Positions 19,681 to 29,190 of a stretch of DNA of 64,000 nucleotides are shown here, piece after piece. The stretch comes from Agromyces larvae (lineage in GTDB: Bacteria > Actinomycetota > Actinomycetes > Actinomycetales > Microbacteriaceae). The position numbers and the translations under genes were made by a program. Position 1 is the stretch's first letter. The number at the start of each line of letters is the position of its first letter. Under the pieces are notes generated by a model, which worked only from the letters and a program-made list of their open reading frames with translations, did not search any database and was not told the DNA's origin. The stretch spans positions 3,038,001 through 3,102,000 of the forward strand of contig NZ_CP094528.1 in assembly GCF_022811705.1 (NCBI RefSeq), in the 5' to 3' direction.

Positions 19681-21384
19681 GTGAAAACCGCAAGCAAGAA
19701 GTTGCCAACGCTGGTCCTGGCTGCTGCAGTCTCGCTGAGCCTGTTCGGGTGCGCCCCCGCCGAGGTCGCTCCGGAGGATGTCGTCATCCCCGAGGGTGAT
19801 CTGGCCGACCAGTCGGGAACGCTGACCCCCAGCAACCCCACGACGCTCACGACGTGGATCACGTCCGCACAGCAGGCCCCGGCCCCCGACAACAAGATCA
19901 CGAAGCTGCTCCAGGAGAAGCTCGGCGTCACCCTGGAGTACGAGATCATCGCTCCGGACAACGTCGACCAGAAGATCGGCGTCATGCTCGCCGGCGGTGA
20001 CTTCCCCGACCTCGTGGGCACCACCGACCTGAAGCTGCGTCTCCTTGAGGGTGGCGCTCTGCTGCCCCTGGACGACATGCTGGCCACCGGGGACTACCCC
20101 AACATCTCCACGCACGTCGAGGACGACATCAAGAAGATGAGCTACTCGGGTGGAGAGGTCGACCCGGGCCTGTACATCATCCCGAACTACAACCGCTTCT
20201 ACGGCGAGATCACGGGCGGCGTGTACTACGGTCCCGCGTTCTGGATCCAGAAGCGCGTCCTCGAGGAGGCCGGCTACCCGGACCTCGAGAACATGACGCT
20301 CGACCGCTACTTCAAGCTCATCGAGGACTACAAGGCGAAGCACCCCGAGACCGACGGCATCCCGACCGTGGGCTTCGAGCTGCTGGCGTCCACGGGCCGC
20401 GAGTGGGGCATGACGAACCCGCCGGCGCTGCTGGCCGGTTCCCCGAACAACGGTGGCGTGATCGTCGACGAAGACGGCGACGCAGAGATCTACGCCGACA
20501 AGGACATCGCGAAGGACTTCTACAAGGTCCTCAACGAGAAGTACGCCGACGGGATCGTCGACCCCGAGTCCTTCACTCTGACGTTCGACCAGTACACCGC
20601 GAAGCTGGCCACCGGCGCCGTGCTCGGTATGCACGACCAGGGCTGGAACTTCCAGACCGCCACCGACTCGCTGAAGAGCGCCGGCAAGGACGAGTACACC
20701 TACGTGCCGCTCATGCCCGTCTACGAGGGCGTGGAGCCCTGGTACGCCGACCGCGATGTCATGAACACCAACCAGGGCTTCGGCGTCTCGGTCTCCAGCA
20801 AGCAGCCCGAGAAGGCGCTGAAGTTCATCGACCTCATGCTCAGCGAGCCCTGGCAGAAGGTGCTCTCGTGGGGCATCGCGGGTGAAGACTACGAGGTCGG
20901 CGACGACGGCGTCTTCTACCGCACGGAGGAGCAGCGGGCCAACCGCCAGGACCTCACGTGGCGCTCTTCCAACCGCCTCGAGGCGCTGATCGACATCCTG
21001 CCCAAGCACAATGGCCAGTTCACCGACGGCAACGCCTACAGCCCCGACGACCAGCCCACCGAGTTCTTCGAGACGCTGAGCGACTACGACCGCGGCATCA
21101 TGGAGCAGTACGGCAAGAAGACCTGGCGCGAGTTCGTGAACGCGCCGCCGGAGAACCCGAAGTACTACCCGGCGTGGAGCATCGGGCTCGACGACGAGGC
21201 CACGCAGGTCAACCAGCAGCTGACCGACGCTAACGTGCAGAACCTGCCGAAGGTCATCGCCGGTAGCCCGTCCGACTTCGAGAAGAACTGGAAGTCCTAC
21301 GTCGACGCCATCCACGCCATCGACGTGAAGGTCTACGAGGACGCCATCAACGAGGGCATCCAGGACCGTCTGGCCAACTGGTAA
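19681..21384 (+). CDS. Sugar ABC transporter substrate-binding lipoprotein
   Basis: A 567-residue extracellular solute-binding protein of the long LplA type. The signal peptide ends in a lipobox, LSLFGC with Cys24 as the lipid anchor. The mature protein starts with an acidic linker and TPSNPTTLTTWITSAQQAP. The GTG start is used; a frame from 19612 would put the signal peptide inside the protein. It is the first gene of the rightward operon and is followed by a strong hairpin before the permeases. Its ligand is inferred from context to be xylo- or arabinoxylo-oligosaccharides. Confidence 0.9.
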   Translation: MKTASKKLPTLVLAAAVSLSLFGCAPAEVAPEDVVIPEGDLADQSGTLTPSNPTTLTTWITSAQQAPAPDNKITKLLQEKLGVTLEYEIIAPDNVDQKIGVMLAGGDFPDLVGTTDLKLRLLEGGALLPLDDMLATGDYPNISTHVEDDIKKMSYSGGEVDPGLYIIPNYNRFYGEITGGVYYGPAFWIQKRVLEEAGYPDLENMTLDRYFKLIEDYKAKHPETDGIPTVGFELLASTGREWGMTNPPALLAGSPNNGGVIVDEDGDAEIYADKDIAKDFYKVLNEKYADGIVDPESFTLTFDQYTAKLATGAVLGMHDQGWNFQTATDSLKSAGKDEYTYVPLMPVYEGVEPWYADRDVMNTNQGFGVSVSSKQPEKALKFIDLMLSEPWQKVLSWGIAGEDYEVGDDGVFYRTEEQRANRQDLTWRSSNRLEALIDILPKHNGQFTDGNAYSPDDQPTEFFETLSDYDRGIMEQYGKKTWREFVNAPPENPKYYPAWSIGLDDEATQVNQQLTDANVQNLPKVIAGSPSDFEKNWKSYVDAIHAIDVKVYEDAINEGIQDRLANW

Positions 21385-21396
21385 CAGGCAGTGAGC

Positions 21397-21434
21397 AGTC
21401 GTGGTGGGGGCGCACCTTCGCCCCCACCACGACT
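21397..21434 (+). terminator. Strong hairpin between binding protein and permease genes
   Basis: A perfect 16-bp stem (21397-21412 with 21419-21434) and a 6-base loop, GC-rich, without a T-run. It is likely a partial terminator or 3'-end stabiliser that keeps binding-protein mRNA more abundant than permease mRNA, as known for maltose-type operons. Confidence 0.75.
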
Positions 21435-21476
21435 CACTCTCGCTCACCACCTATTTCTGACGATGAGGTTGGACAG

Positions 21477-22529
21477 ATGACTACCGCCACGGTCGGCACC
21501 CCGACGACCGCACCCGGGCCCGCGCCCGTCCCCGTGCCCGCGCCCAGCTCGAGCGCCCCGAAGCGCACACCCCCGAGGAAGTCAGCGAAGGGCCCCCGGC
21601 GCAAGATCACCTGGGACAGGGTCTGGGCGCAGCGAGCGCTGATCGCGATGGCCGTCCCGCTGCTGCTCTACCAGATCCTGTTCAAGTACGTCCCGGCCTA
21701 CGGCTGGGCGATCGCATTCCAGGACTACAAGCCCGGGCGCGGCAGCGTCTGGAACCAGGAATGGGTCGGCTTCGAGCACTGGGTCAACCTGTTCACGGGA
21801 GTCAACGGCGAACGGTTCGGACGGGTTGTGATCAACACGCTGGGACAGTCGAGCCTGTCCCTGGTCGTGGGGACCCTCGGCGCCATCATCCTGGCGCTGC
21901 TGCTGAACGAGGTCAAGAACCAGCCGTTCAAGCGGATCATGCAGAACATCACCTACATGCCGCACTTCCTCAGCTGGGTGATCGTGGCGAGTCTCGCGTC
22001 CGTGGCCCTGTCGCTGCCTTCCTCCGGCGGGTTCATCAACCAGATCCTCATGGATCTGAACATCGTCGACGAACCGGTCATGTTCCTGACCGATCCGAAC
22101 AGCTTCTGGGGGATCGTCGCCGGAACCAACCTGTGGAAGGAACTGGGCTGGAACACGATCCTCTACCTGGCCGCGATCACCGCCATCGACCCGACCTTGT
22201 ACGAGGCCGCCGAGGTCGACGGCGCTGGCCGCTACCGCAAGATGTTCAGCATCACGCTCCCCGGCATCATGCCGACGATCGTGGTGCTGCTGATCATCAA
22301 CAGCGGGTGGATCCTTTCGACGAACTTCGAGCTGCCGTACTTCCTCGGCAACGGTCTGATCGCCGAGACGGCTGAGACCATCGACGTCTTCGTGCTGCGG
22401 TACGGCTACGAGCTGGGCAACTACAGCCTCGCTGTCGTCGCGGGCATCTTCAAGACCGTCGTCGCCATCATTCTGGTGGGCTCGGCAAACCTAGCGGCCA
22501 AGCGCCTCAACCAAGAGTCGCTGGTCTAG
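21477..22529 (+). CDS. Sugar ABC transporter permease (LplB-like)
   Basis: A 350-residue inner-membrane permease. A Pro/Ala- and Lys/Arg-rich cytoplasmic N-terminus of ~50 residues precedes six hydrophobic segments. The ATPase-contact loop is EAAEVDGAGRYRKMFSITLPGI, the classical EAA motif. It pairs with the next permease. The operon has no ATPase gene, so a shared MsmK-type ATPase encoded elsewhere would be needed, as is common for this transporter class. Confidence 0.92.
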   Translation: MTTATVGTPTTAPGPAPVPVPAPSSSAPKRTPPRKSAKGPRRKITWDRVWAQRALIAMAVPLLLYQILFKYVPAYGWAIAFQDYKPGRGSVWNQEWVGFEHWVNLFTGVNGERFGRVVINTLGQSSLSLVVGTLGAIILALLLNEVKNQPFKRIMQNITYMPHFLSWVIVASLASVALSLPSSGGFINQILMDLNIVDEPVMFLTDPNSFWGIVAGTNLWKELGWNTILYLAAITAIDPTLYEAAEVDGAGRYRKMFSITLPGIMPTIVVLLIINSGWILSTNFELPYFLGNGLIAETAETIDVFVLRYGYELGNYSLAVVAGIFKTVVAIILVGSANLAAKRLNQESLV

Positions 22530-22538
22530 GAGAACCTC

Positions 22539-23501
22539 ATGTCAAGCACCCTTACTGTGAAGCCTCTGACGAAGCGCGCATCATCACGACGCAGGTCGGC
22601 TCGCAATCGGTGGACGGTCGAGCGGGTCATCTTCACGACGCTGAACACGAGCTTGCTGCTTCTGCTCTCGGCGGTCATGCTCTACCCGCTGCTCAACACG
22701 CTCGCCATCTCCCTCAACGACGGTATGGACGCGGTCAAGGGCGGGATCGGCATCTGGCCGCGCGTGTTCTCGCTGCAGAATTACGACGTCGTGCTCAATA
22801 TGCACTCCATCTATCAGGCGTTCTTCATGAGCGTCCTGAAGACGGTCGTGGTCGTGGTCACGAACCTGTTCTTCACGTCGATGCTCGCGTACGCGCTCAG
22901 CCGCAACGAGTTCATCTTCCGCAAGCCGATCACCGTGATCTTCGTGCTGACGTTGTACTTCGACGCCGGGCTGATCCCCAACTATCTGCTCATCAAGGAC
23001 CTGGGGATGCTGAACACCTTCCACGCGTACTGGGTGCCGGTGATCATCAGCGCATTCAACCTGATCATCCTGCGCACCTACATGAAGACGATCCCCGAAG
23101 AGGTCATCGAATCGGCGCGGATCGATGGCGCGGGCGAATTCCGGATCTGGTGGCAGATCGTGATGCCGCTGTGCAAGCCGACGCTGGCCGTGGTGGGACT
23201 GTTCGTGGCCGTCGGCAGTTGGAACTCCTGGATCGACACCCTGCTGTACAACTCGGGCGAGCAGTGGTTGTCCACCCTGCAGTACGAATTGCAGAAGCTC
23301 CTGTCGAGCTCGATGAACGCGGGCGTGAACTCGGGTTCCGCGAGCAACGCGGCCACCGTGGCCAACGGCGGGCAGGTGACCACACCGATCGCCCTCCGAT
23401 CGGCGATCACCATGGTGGCGGCCGTCCCCATCCTGCTCGTGTACCCGTTCCTGCAGAAGCACTTCGTATCCGGTCTCACGATCGGCTCCGTGAAGGGCTG
23501 A
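22539..23501 (+). CDS. Sugar ABC transporter permease (YtcP/LplC-like)
   Basis: A 320-residue second permease, nine bases behind the first. A basic N-terminus (TKRASSRRRSARNRW) is followed by six hydrophobic segments. The EAA-type loop is ESARIDGAGEFRIWWQIVMPL. The C-terminus ends QKHFVSGLTIGSVKG, typical of CUT1 partners. Its stop overlaps the start of the next gene (TGATG). Confidence 0.92.
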   Translation: MSSTLTVKPLTKRASSRRRSARNRWTVERVIFTTLNTSLLLLLSAVMLYPLLNTLAISLNDGMDAVKGGIGIWPRVFSLQNYDVVLNMHSIYQAFFMSVLKTVVVVVTNLFFTSMLAYALSRNEFIFRKPITVIFVLTLYFDAGLIPNYLLIKDLGMLNTFHAYWVPVIISAFNLIILRTYMKTIPEEVIESARIDGAGEFRIWWQIVMPLCKPTLAVVGLFVAVGSWNSWIDTLLYNSGEQWLSTLQYELQKLLSSSMNAGVNSGSASNAATVANGGQVTTPIALRSAITMVAAVPILLVYPFLQKHFVSGLTIGSVKG

Positions 23502-24199
23502 TGACGCCTCGGCCCCCCGGCTCGCTGCGGGGGCCGATCCGTCAGCCGGCTCGGCATCTGCACACACCGAAGGACCTGATCATTCTCCGTTTCAATCCCG
23601 CCTCGTGGCTGTGGCGCATCCTGGACCTGCTCGGCTCCGCCATCCTGATCAGCCTGTTCTGGGTGGCGAGCGTCGCCCTGGTGGTGACGGCGGGCGCGGG
23701 CACCGTGGTCGCCTACGAGATCTGCCGCCGCCACGTCCTGGGCAAAGACGGAAGCTATCGGGCGATCGCCGGGAAGGCATGGCGGCAGAGCTGGAAACAG
23801 GCGACCGTGATCGGACTGCTGGCCGTCGCCGTCGCAGCCATCGGCGTCGTCACGCTCTCCTTCGTGCCCACGGTGGGGCTGACCGCGGTGCTGATCCCGC
23901 TCATCGTCGTCGTCTTGTTCCTCGTACTCCTCCTCTTCTGGTGCCTCCCCCTCGTCGCTCGCTTCACCAACCCCACCTGGCGCCAGCTGCTCAACGGGTT
24001 CACGTTGGGTCTGACGAAGCCCAGCCTGACGTTCCTGCTCGCGATCGCCGTCGTCCTCGGGGGCGCCGCCGTGTGGAACTTCATGCCGGCGGTGTTCGTG
24101 GTGCCCGGCCTGATCCTCGTGTGGTGGTGCTACCTGCTCGAGCGGTTCTTCGTCGCCCGCGGCTACGTGCAGCCCGAGCCGGAAGAGACCGAGGCTTGA
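23501..24199 (+). CDS. YesL-like (DUF624) membrane protein
   Basis: A 232-residue membrane protein of the YesL/DUF624 family. The core begins LRFNPASWLWRILDLLGSAILISLFWVA, followed by four further hydrophobic segments and a short acidic tail. The family is typically encoded beside LplB/YtcP-type sugar importers, exactly as here. Its molecular role is not established. The ATG overlaps the permease stop, so it is translationally coupled. Confidence 0.85.
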   Translation: MTPRPPGSLRGPIRQPARHLHTPKDLIILRFNPASWLWRILDLLGSAILISLFWVASVALVVTAGAGTVVAYEICRRHVLGKDGSYRAIAGKAWRQSWKQATVIGLLAVAVAAIGVVTLSFVPTVGLTAVLIPLIVVVLFLVLLLFWCLPLVARFTNPTWRQLLNGFTLGLTKPSLTFLLAIAVVLGGAAVWNFMPAVFVVPGLILVWWCYLLERFFVARGYVQPEPEETEA

Positions 24200-24303
24200 C
24201 AGCCTGACGCCTGGTCGACTCGCTCAGCCGCCATCCGCAGCCGCCATCCGCAGCCGCGGCACCGCCCTCCCATTCCTGAACGTCACAGAACCGAGGACTT
24301 GAC

Positions 24304-25941
24304 ATGCATCACGACGCGTCGACGTCGACCCTGGTGATCGATGGGCGCGCGCCGATCGATGCGACCCTGCGCCACGTGTGGAACGAGTGCGTCGGCGCGG
24401 GCCGCGCGAACGAGGCCTTGCGTGCCGACTGGCAGGCACAGTTCCGCGAGGCGGTCGAGGTGCTGGGTGCGCGGTACGTCCGCTTTCACGGCCTGTTCCA
24501 CGACGACATGTTCGTGTATCGAACGGAGAACGGCGGCGGCTTCGGCCCACCGGCGCAGTTGCCGGCGCCGGTCTACACCTTCGCGTACGTCGACAAGGTG
24601 TTCGACGCGATCCTCGAGACTGGCGCTCGCCCGTTCGTCGAGCTCGGGTTCATGCCTCGCCAGCTCGCCACCCGGACCGAGACGCTGTTCTGGTGGAAGG
24701 CGCACTGCAGCCCGCCCCGGAACATGGACGACTGGGTCGCGCTCGTCACCGCGACCGTCGAGCACTGGATCGCGCGATACGGGATCGACGAGGTTCGGCA
24801 ATGGCCCTTCGAGGTGTGGAACGAACCGAACCTGGTCCCCAATTTCTGGACCGGAACCCGCACCGAGTACTTCGAGCTCTACGCGGCGACCGCCCGGGCG
24901 ATCAAGGCGATCGACCCGCAGTTGCGGGTCGGGGGCCCCTCAACGAGCGTCTTCGTTCCCGACGCCCGCTACGCCGGGGAGTACTACGACCCGTCGCTGG
25001 AGGAGGCGACCGCCGTGGCGGAAGATCCCGACGAACTCGACTGGCAGCCCGTGTGGATCCGCGAGTTCATCGCGTACTGCGCCGAGCGCGATCTCCCGGT
25101 CGACTTCCTGTCGACCCACTTGTACCCGACGGACTACGCGGCCGACTCGCTCGGCAAGGTCAGCGCGATCACCAGGCATAAGGACGCCACGTACGACGAT
25201 CTGCAACTGATGCGCCAGATCATCGAGAACAGCCCCTACCCGCACGCCGCGCTGCACATCACCGAGTGGTCGACATCGCCGTCCAGCCGGGACTCGATCC
25301 ACGACACGGTCTTCGCGGCGTCGTACATCGTCCGGGCGTTCCTCAAGGGCGCACCACTGGCCGATTCCATCTCCTACTGGACGTTCACGGACGTGTTCGA
25401 GGAGGGCGGCGGCGGCATCGGCCCGTTCCACGGCGGGTTCGGATTCGTCAACGAGAACGGACTGCACAAGCCGACGTTCCACGCGATGGCCATGCTCAAC
25501 CGCCTCGGTGACCGCGTGCTGGCCGACCTGGACGACGGCGTCATCACCCGCTCCTCGTCGAACGGCGACCTCTCGGCGATCTTCACCAACTACCCGGCCG
25601 ACATGGGCCGGATGGGGCTCGCCGCGCAGAACTCGTATGCCGACACGCGGTTCCTTGCCGAGGTCGGGCCTAGCCGACGGGTGCAACACGCGATCCGCGG
25701 CCTCACCCCCGGCGACCGCTTCGCCATCGAGATCCTCGACTGGAACCACGGCAATGTCGCGGAGGCCTGGTACCAGCTCGGCGCCCCACTGAACCTCTCC
25801 CGCGAACAGACCGCCCGTCTGCGTGAGGTCGCCGACGACCTCGACCACCGCACCCTCGCAGTGGACCCAGACGGCACCCTCACGATCGACGTCGAGCTCG
25901 CCCCCTGGGCGGTCATGTCGATCGCACCGGCCGAATCGTGA
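24304..25941 (+). CDS. GH39 family beta-xylosidase
   Basis: A 545-residue glycosidase without a signal peptide. GH39 landmarks are RYVRFHGLFHDDM, the acid/base Glu174 in FEVWNEPNL and the nucleophile Glu321 in LHITEWSTSP. The C-terminal ~130 residues form a beta-sandwich-like part. Beta-xylosidases of this family remove xylose from the non-reducing end of xylo-oligosaccharides by a retaining mechanism. It lies 104 bp behind the YesL-like gene in the same direction, in front of an esterase. Confidence 0.9.
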   Translation: MHHDASTSTLVIDGRAPIDATLRHVWNECVGAGRANEALRADWQAQFREAVEVLGARYVRFHGLFHDDMFVYRTENGGGFGPPAQLPAPVYTFAYVDKVFDAILETGARPFVELGFMPRQLATRTETLFWWKAHCSPPRNMDDWVALVTATVEHWIARYGIDEVRQWPFEVWNEPNLVPNFWTGTRTEYFELYAATARAIKAIDPQLRVGGPSTSVFVPDARYAGEYYDPSLEEATAVAEDPDELDWQPVWIREFIAYCAERDLPVDFLSTHLYPTDYAADSLGKVSAITRHKDATYDDLQLMRQIIENSPYPHAALHITEWSTSPSSRDSIHDTVFAASYIVRAFLKGAPLADSISYWTFTDVFEEGGGGIGPFHGGFGFVNENGLHKPTFHAMAMLNRLGDRVLADLDDGVITRSSSNGDLSAIFTNYPADMGRMGLAAQNSYADTRFLAEVGPSRRVQHAIRGLTPGDRFAIEILDWNHGNVAEAWYQLGAPLNLSREQTARLREVADDLDHRTLAVDPDGTLTIDVELAPWAVMSIAPAES

Positions 25942-25975
25942 CCCGCGAGCGGCAGACGACGGAAGGAGTACTCCT

Positions 25976-27016
25976 GTGACCAGACGATTCGTGCCCGAAC
26001 TCGAAGCGCGGCGGCACCTGATCGAGGGCTACGACGACCACCCGTCGATTCCTCAGTCCGTCGTCGACCGGTGGAAGGCCCCCTTCGGCCCCGCCGAGGA
26101 GTGGGACCTCAGCATCACCGACGTCGAGCTCCCCGGCCCGCACGGCCCCGTGCCGGTGCGCGTCTACACACCGACGGGGCCGGTGCCCGAGGGCGGTCGG
26201 TCGTGCCTCGTCTGGGCGCATGGTGGGGCGTTCGTCTGGGGTGACCTCGACATGGCCGAGGCGCACGAGGTCGCCCGCGGCGTCGCGGGCCGCGCCGACG
26301 CGGTGGTGATCTCGGTGGACTATCGCCTGTGCCCCGTGCCACCCGAATTCAACGGAACCATCGACGGGCGAGTCGACGAGCTCGGGCAACCGGTGCGTTT
26401 CCCCGTCCCGCAAGACGACTGCTCGGCCGTTCTCGATGACGTCCGCGCGGACGCGGCACGTTTCGGCGTCGACCCGGCGCGAATCGCCATCGGAGGGGCG
26501 AGCGCCGGCGCGTCGCTCGCCGCGAGTGCGACCCTGCGCGCGGCCCGCGCCGGCCGAGCACCCTGGCAGACGCTGCTCGTCTACCCGCTCCTGCACCCCG
26601 AATTGCCGGCCCCCAACGACGAGCTCGCTGAGGCCCTCGCTGCGGTGCCGACCGCGCTCCAGATCCCGCAGTGGATGCACGAGGCCATTCAGCGCACGAC
26701 CCTCGGAGACGTCAACCGGCCACGGGAGGAAGACTTCACCCCGGGGATCAGTGACAGCCTCGGGCTCTTCCCTCCGACGTACGTCGAGAACTGCGAGTTC
26801 GACGCCCTGCGCTCCAGCGGGCAGCTCTTCAGCGAGCAGTTGCGCGCAGCCGGTGTCGATGTCGTCGAGTCCATGCGAGCCGGTGTCCCGCACGGGCACC
26901 TCGATCTCGTCGGGTTCCGACCCGCCGCCGAGACGCTCGACGCGCTGGCCGGCCGTCTGCGGGAGACGCCCGCACAGGCCGGCGTCTCCCGCGACCTCCA
27001 AGAGGCGCGGTCATGA
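25976..27016 (+). CDS. Alpha/beta hydrolase (HSL-type esterase)
   Basis: A 346-residue hydrolase. The oxyanion motif HGGAF is at residues 82-86, the nucleophile elbow GASAG has Ser176, and the catalytic His is in GVPHGHLD near residue 306. There is no signal peptide. It starts with GTG behind GGAAGGAG and its stop overlaps the GH120 start (ATGA). Its place between two xylosidases suggests it removes acetyl or other ester groups from imported xylo-oligosaccharides; that substrate is an inference, not visible in the sequence. Confidence 0.88.
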   Translation: MTRRFVPELEARRHLIEGYDDHPSIPQSVVDRWKAPFGPAEEWDLSITDVELPGPHGPVPVRVYTPTGPVPEGGRSCLVWAHGGAFVWGDLDMAEAHEVARGVAGRADAVVISVDYRLCPVPPEFNGTIDGRVDELGQPVRFPVPQDDCSAVLDDVRADAARFGVDPARIAIGGASAGASLAASATLRAARAGRAPWQTLLVYPLLHPELPAPNDELAEALAAVPTALQIPQWMHEAIQRTTLGDVNRPREEDFTPGISDSLGLFPPTYVENCEFDALRSSGQLFSEQLRAAGVDVVESMRAGVPHGHLDLVGFRPAAETLDALAGRLRETPAQAGVSRDLQEARS

Positions 27017-29043
27017 CCGTCTGGCACGTCGCCACCACAGGCTCCGATCGCGCCGACGGGTCGGCCGACGCCCCGTTCCGGACCATCAACCGGGCTGCTG
27101 CGGCCGCGATGCCGGGCGACACGGTCACCGTGCATGAAGGCGTGTACCGGGAGTGGGTGAATCCTGCGCGCGGCGGCACCGCCGACTCGCCCATCACCTA
27201 CCAGGCGGCGCAGGGTGCAGACGGACTCTTCGAACCGGTGACGATCTCCGGCGCGGAGGTCGTCACCGACTGGCGTCCCCACCCCGGTGGTGAGGGCCGG
27301 GTTTGGGTCGCGCAGGTGCCGAACGCCGTGTTCGGGGAACGCAACCCGTACACCGAACGCATCGGCGGGGACTGGTTCTTCGACCTGGTCAACACCTGGC
27401 ATACCGGCGAGGTGTACCTCGACGGCAAGTCCATGTACGAGTCGCTGACGCTCGACGGCGTCGAGCACCCCGAGGTCACGAAGGACTCGTTCGACCCCGA
27501 GGGCTCGCTGCTGACCTGGTACTGCGAGGTGAGCGACGATGTCACAACCATCTGGGCGAACTTCGGCGGCGTCGACCCGGCCGAGCACCGGATCGAGATC
27601 AACGCGCGCACGTTCGTCTTCTGGCCGCGAGCCACCGGCATCGACTACATCACGGTGCGCGGCTTCACCCTGACGAAGGCGGCCACGCAGTGGGCCCCTC
27701 CCACCGCGCTGCAGGAGGGCCTCATCGGCCCGCACTGGTCGAAGGGCTGGGTGATCGAGGACAACACGATCACCGATTCGAAGAACGTCGGCATCTCACT
27801 CGGCAAGGAGGCGAGCACCGGCCAGAACGAGGCCGCCGCGGGGCCGAAGGGCGCCAAGGGAGGGACGCAGCGCGAACGCGAGGTCATCCAGCGGGCGCTC
27901 GTGCTGGGCGGCCCCGACGCGGGTGAGCCGCACCCGTGGACCCGCGATCACGTCGGCTCCCACACGGTGCGCCGCAACACGATCCGGGACTGCGAGCAGG
28001 CGGGCATCGTCGGGCACCTCGGTGCGGCGTTCTCGACCGTCGCCGACAACCACATCTCCCGCATCCACGTGAAGCGGCAGTGGCACGGCGCCGAAGTCGC
28101 GGGCATCAAGCTGCACGCCGCCCTCGACACCGTCATCAGCGGGAACACCATCCATCACACGCATCGCGCCCTGTGGCTCGACTGGCAGGCGCAGGGCACC
28201 CTGGTGCGGCACAACGTGTTCTACGCCTCGACGGCCGAGGACTTCATGGTCGAGGTCTGCCACGGCCCGTACCTCGTGGACTCGAACCTGTTCCTGTCGC
28301 CGTGGGCGGTCAAAGACATGTCGACCGGCGGGGCCTACGTGCACAACTACATCGTGGGCCGCATCGCGAACTGCACCGAGCACCAGCGGTACACCCCGTA
28401 CCACATGCCGCACTCGACGGCCGTCTACGGCGTCTCGAACATCCTCGGCGGCGACAACCGGTTCTACAACAACGTCTTCGTCGGCGACGGTGCGTCCGGC
28501 ACCACCGCTGACGCCGCCGAGCCGGCGCTCGCCAGCTTCTGGTCCGGCGCGATCGACATGGACGGCGTGCCCGGTCAGGCGACCTTCGTGCCGACCCCGG
28601 TCGGCACGTCGCAGTACGACGACTACCCGACGGCGCAGGAGTACCCGAACGAAGACGGCAGTGCGCTGGCCGGGCCACGCCTGCCCGTCTGGGTCGAGGG
28701 CAACCTGTACGCGGAAGGCGCAGAGCCGTTCCGTGCCGAGCCCGCGCCCCTCGTCGTCGGCACGTCGCCGGTGCGCGTCGAGGTGATCGACGCCGCAGCG
28801 GGCACCGTGCGTGTCGAGGTGACGGACGCGGCGGCCCTGCCCGTCGTCGCCCCGGTGACGACGACGCGCCTCGGCACGAGCTACCAGGCGGAGATGACCT
28901 ACACCAACCCCGACGGGGCGGATCTGGACTTGAGCTCGGACGCCTTCGGCGCCCCCCGGGGCGAGGTCGCGCCGGGGCCGTTCGCGGCGACGGCGCCCCT
29001 CACCCGGGTCGTCGCTGCGCCGGGTCCGGCAGGGTGGCGCTAA
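27013..29043 (+). CDS. GH120-like beta-xylosidase (parallel beta-helix)
   Basis: A 676-residue protein. It begins VWHVATTGSDRADGSADAPF and has the right-handed beta-helix pattern. Blocks such as GDTVTVHEGVYREWV, GIDYITVRGF, ATQWAPPTALQEGLIGP and HWSKGWVIEDNTI match, as I remember it, the founding GH120 beta-xylosidase of Thermoanaerobacterium. The residues aligning with its Asp nucleophile and Glu acid/base would be Asp390 in LWLDWQAQG and Glu414 in FMVEVCHGP. No signal peptide. GH120 also acts on substituted or acetylated xylo-oligosaccharides in some members. It is the last gene of the operon. Confidence 0.85.
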   Translation: MTVWHVATTGSDRADGSADAPFRTINRAAAAAMPGDTVTVHEGVYREWVNPARGGTADSPITYQAAQGADGLFEPVTISGAEVVTDWRPHPGGEGRVWVAQVPNAVFGERNPYTERIGGDWFFDLVNTWHTGEVYLDGKSMYESLTLDGVEHPEVTKDSFDPEGSLLTWYCEVSDDVTTIWANFGGVDPAEHRIEINARTFVFWPRATGIDYITVRGFTLTKAATQWAPPTALQEGLIGPHWSKGWVIEDNTITDSKNVGISLGKEASTGQNEAAAGPKGAKGGTQREREVIQRALVLGGPDAGEPHPWTRDHVGSHTVRRNTIRDCEQAGIVGHLGAAFSTVADNHISRIHVKRQWHGAEVAGIKLHAALDTVISGNTIHHTHRALWLDWQAQGTLVRHNVFYASTAEDFMVEVCHGPYLVDSNLFLSPWAVKDMSTGGAYVHNYIVGRIANCTEHQRYTPYHMPHSTAVYGVSNILGGDNRFYNNVFVGDGASGTTADAAEPALASFWSGAIDMDGVPGQATFVPTPVGTSQYDDYPTAQEYPNEDGSALAGPRLPVWVEGNLYAEGAEPFRAEPAPLVVGTSPVRVEVIDAAAGTVRVEVTDAAALPVVAPVTTTRLGTSYQAEMTYTNPDGADLDLSSDAFGAPRGEVAPGPFAATAPLTRVVAAPGPAGWR

Positions 29044-29190
29044 CGCTCGCGAGAGCGTGAAGAGCGGATGCCCCGTCCCCCGACGAGAGGCGTGCGCCCG
29101 TTCGCCGGGGCCGGCCACACGGCGTTTGAAAGAGATCGAGCATCGCTCCACCTGAAACCCGCAAGACAATTGCTCAACTGGACTGGAACG

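Noticed and set aside
24238..24275. Two copies of CAGCCGCCATCCG before the GH39 gene
   Set aside because: Only two short copies next to each other; explained by a local duplication.
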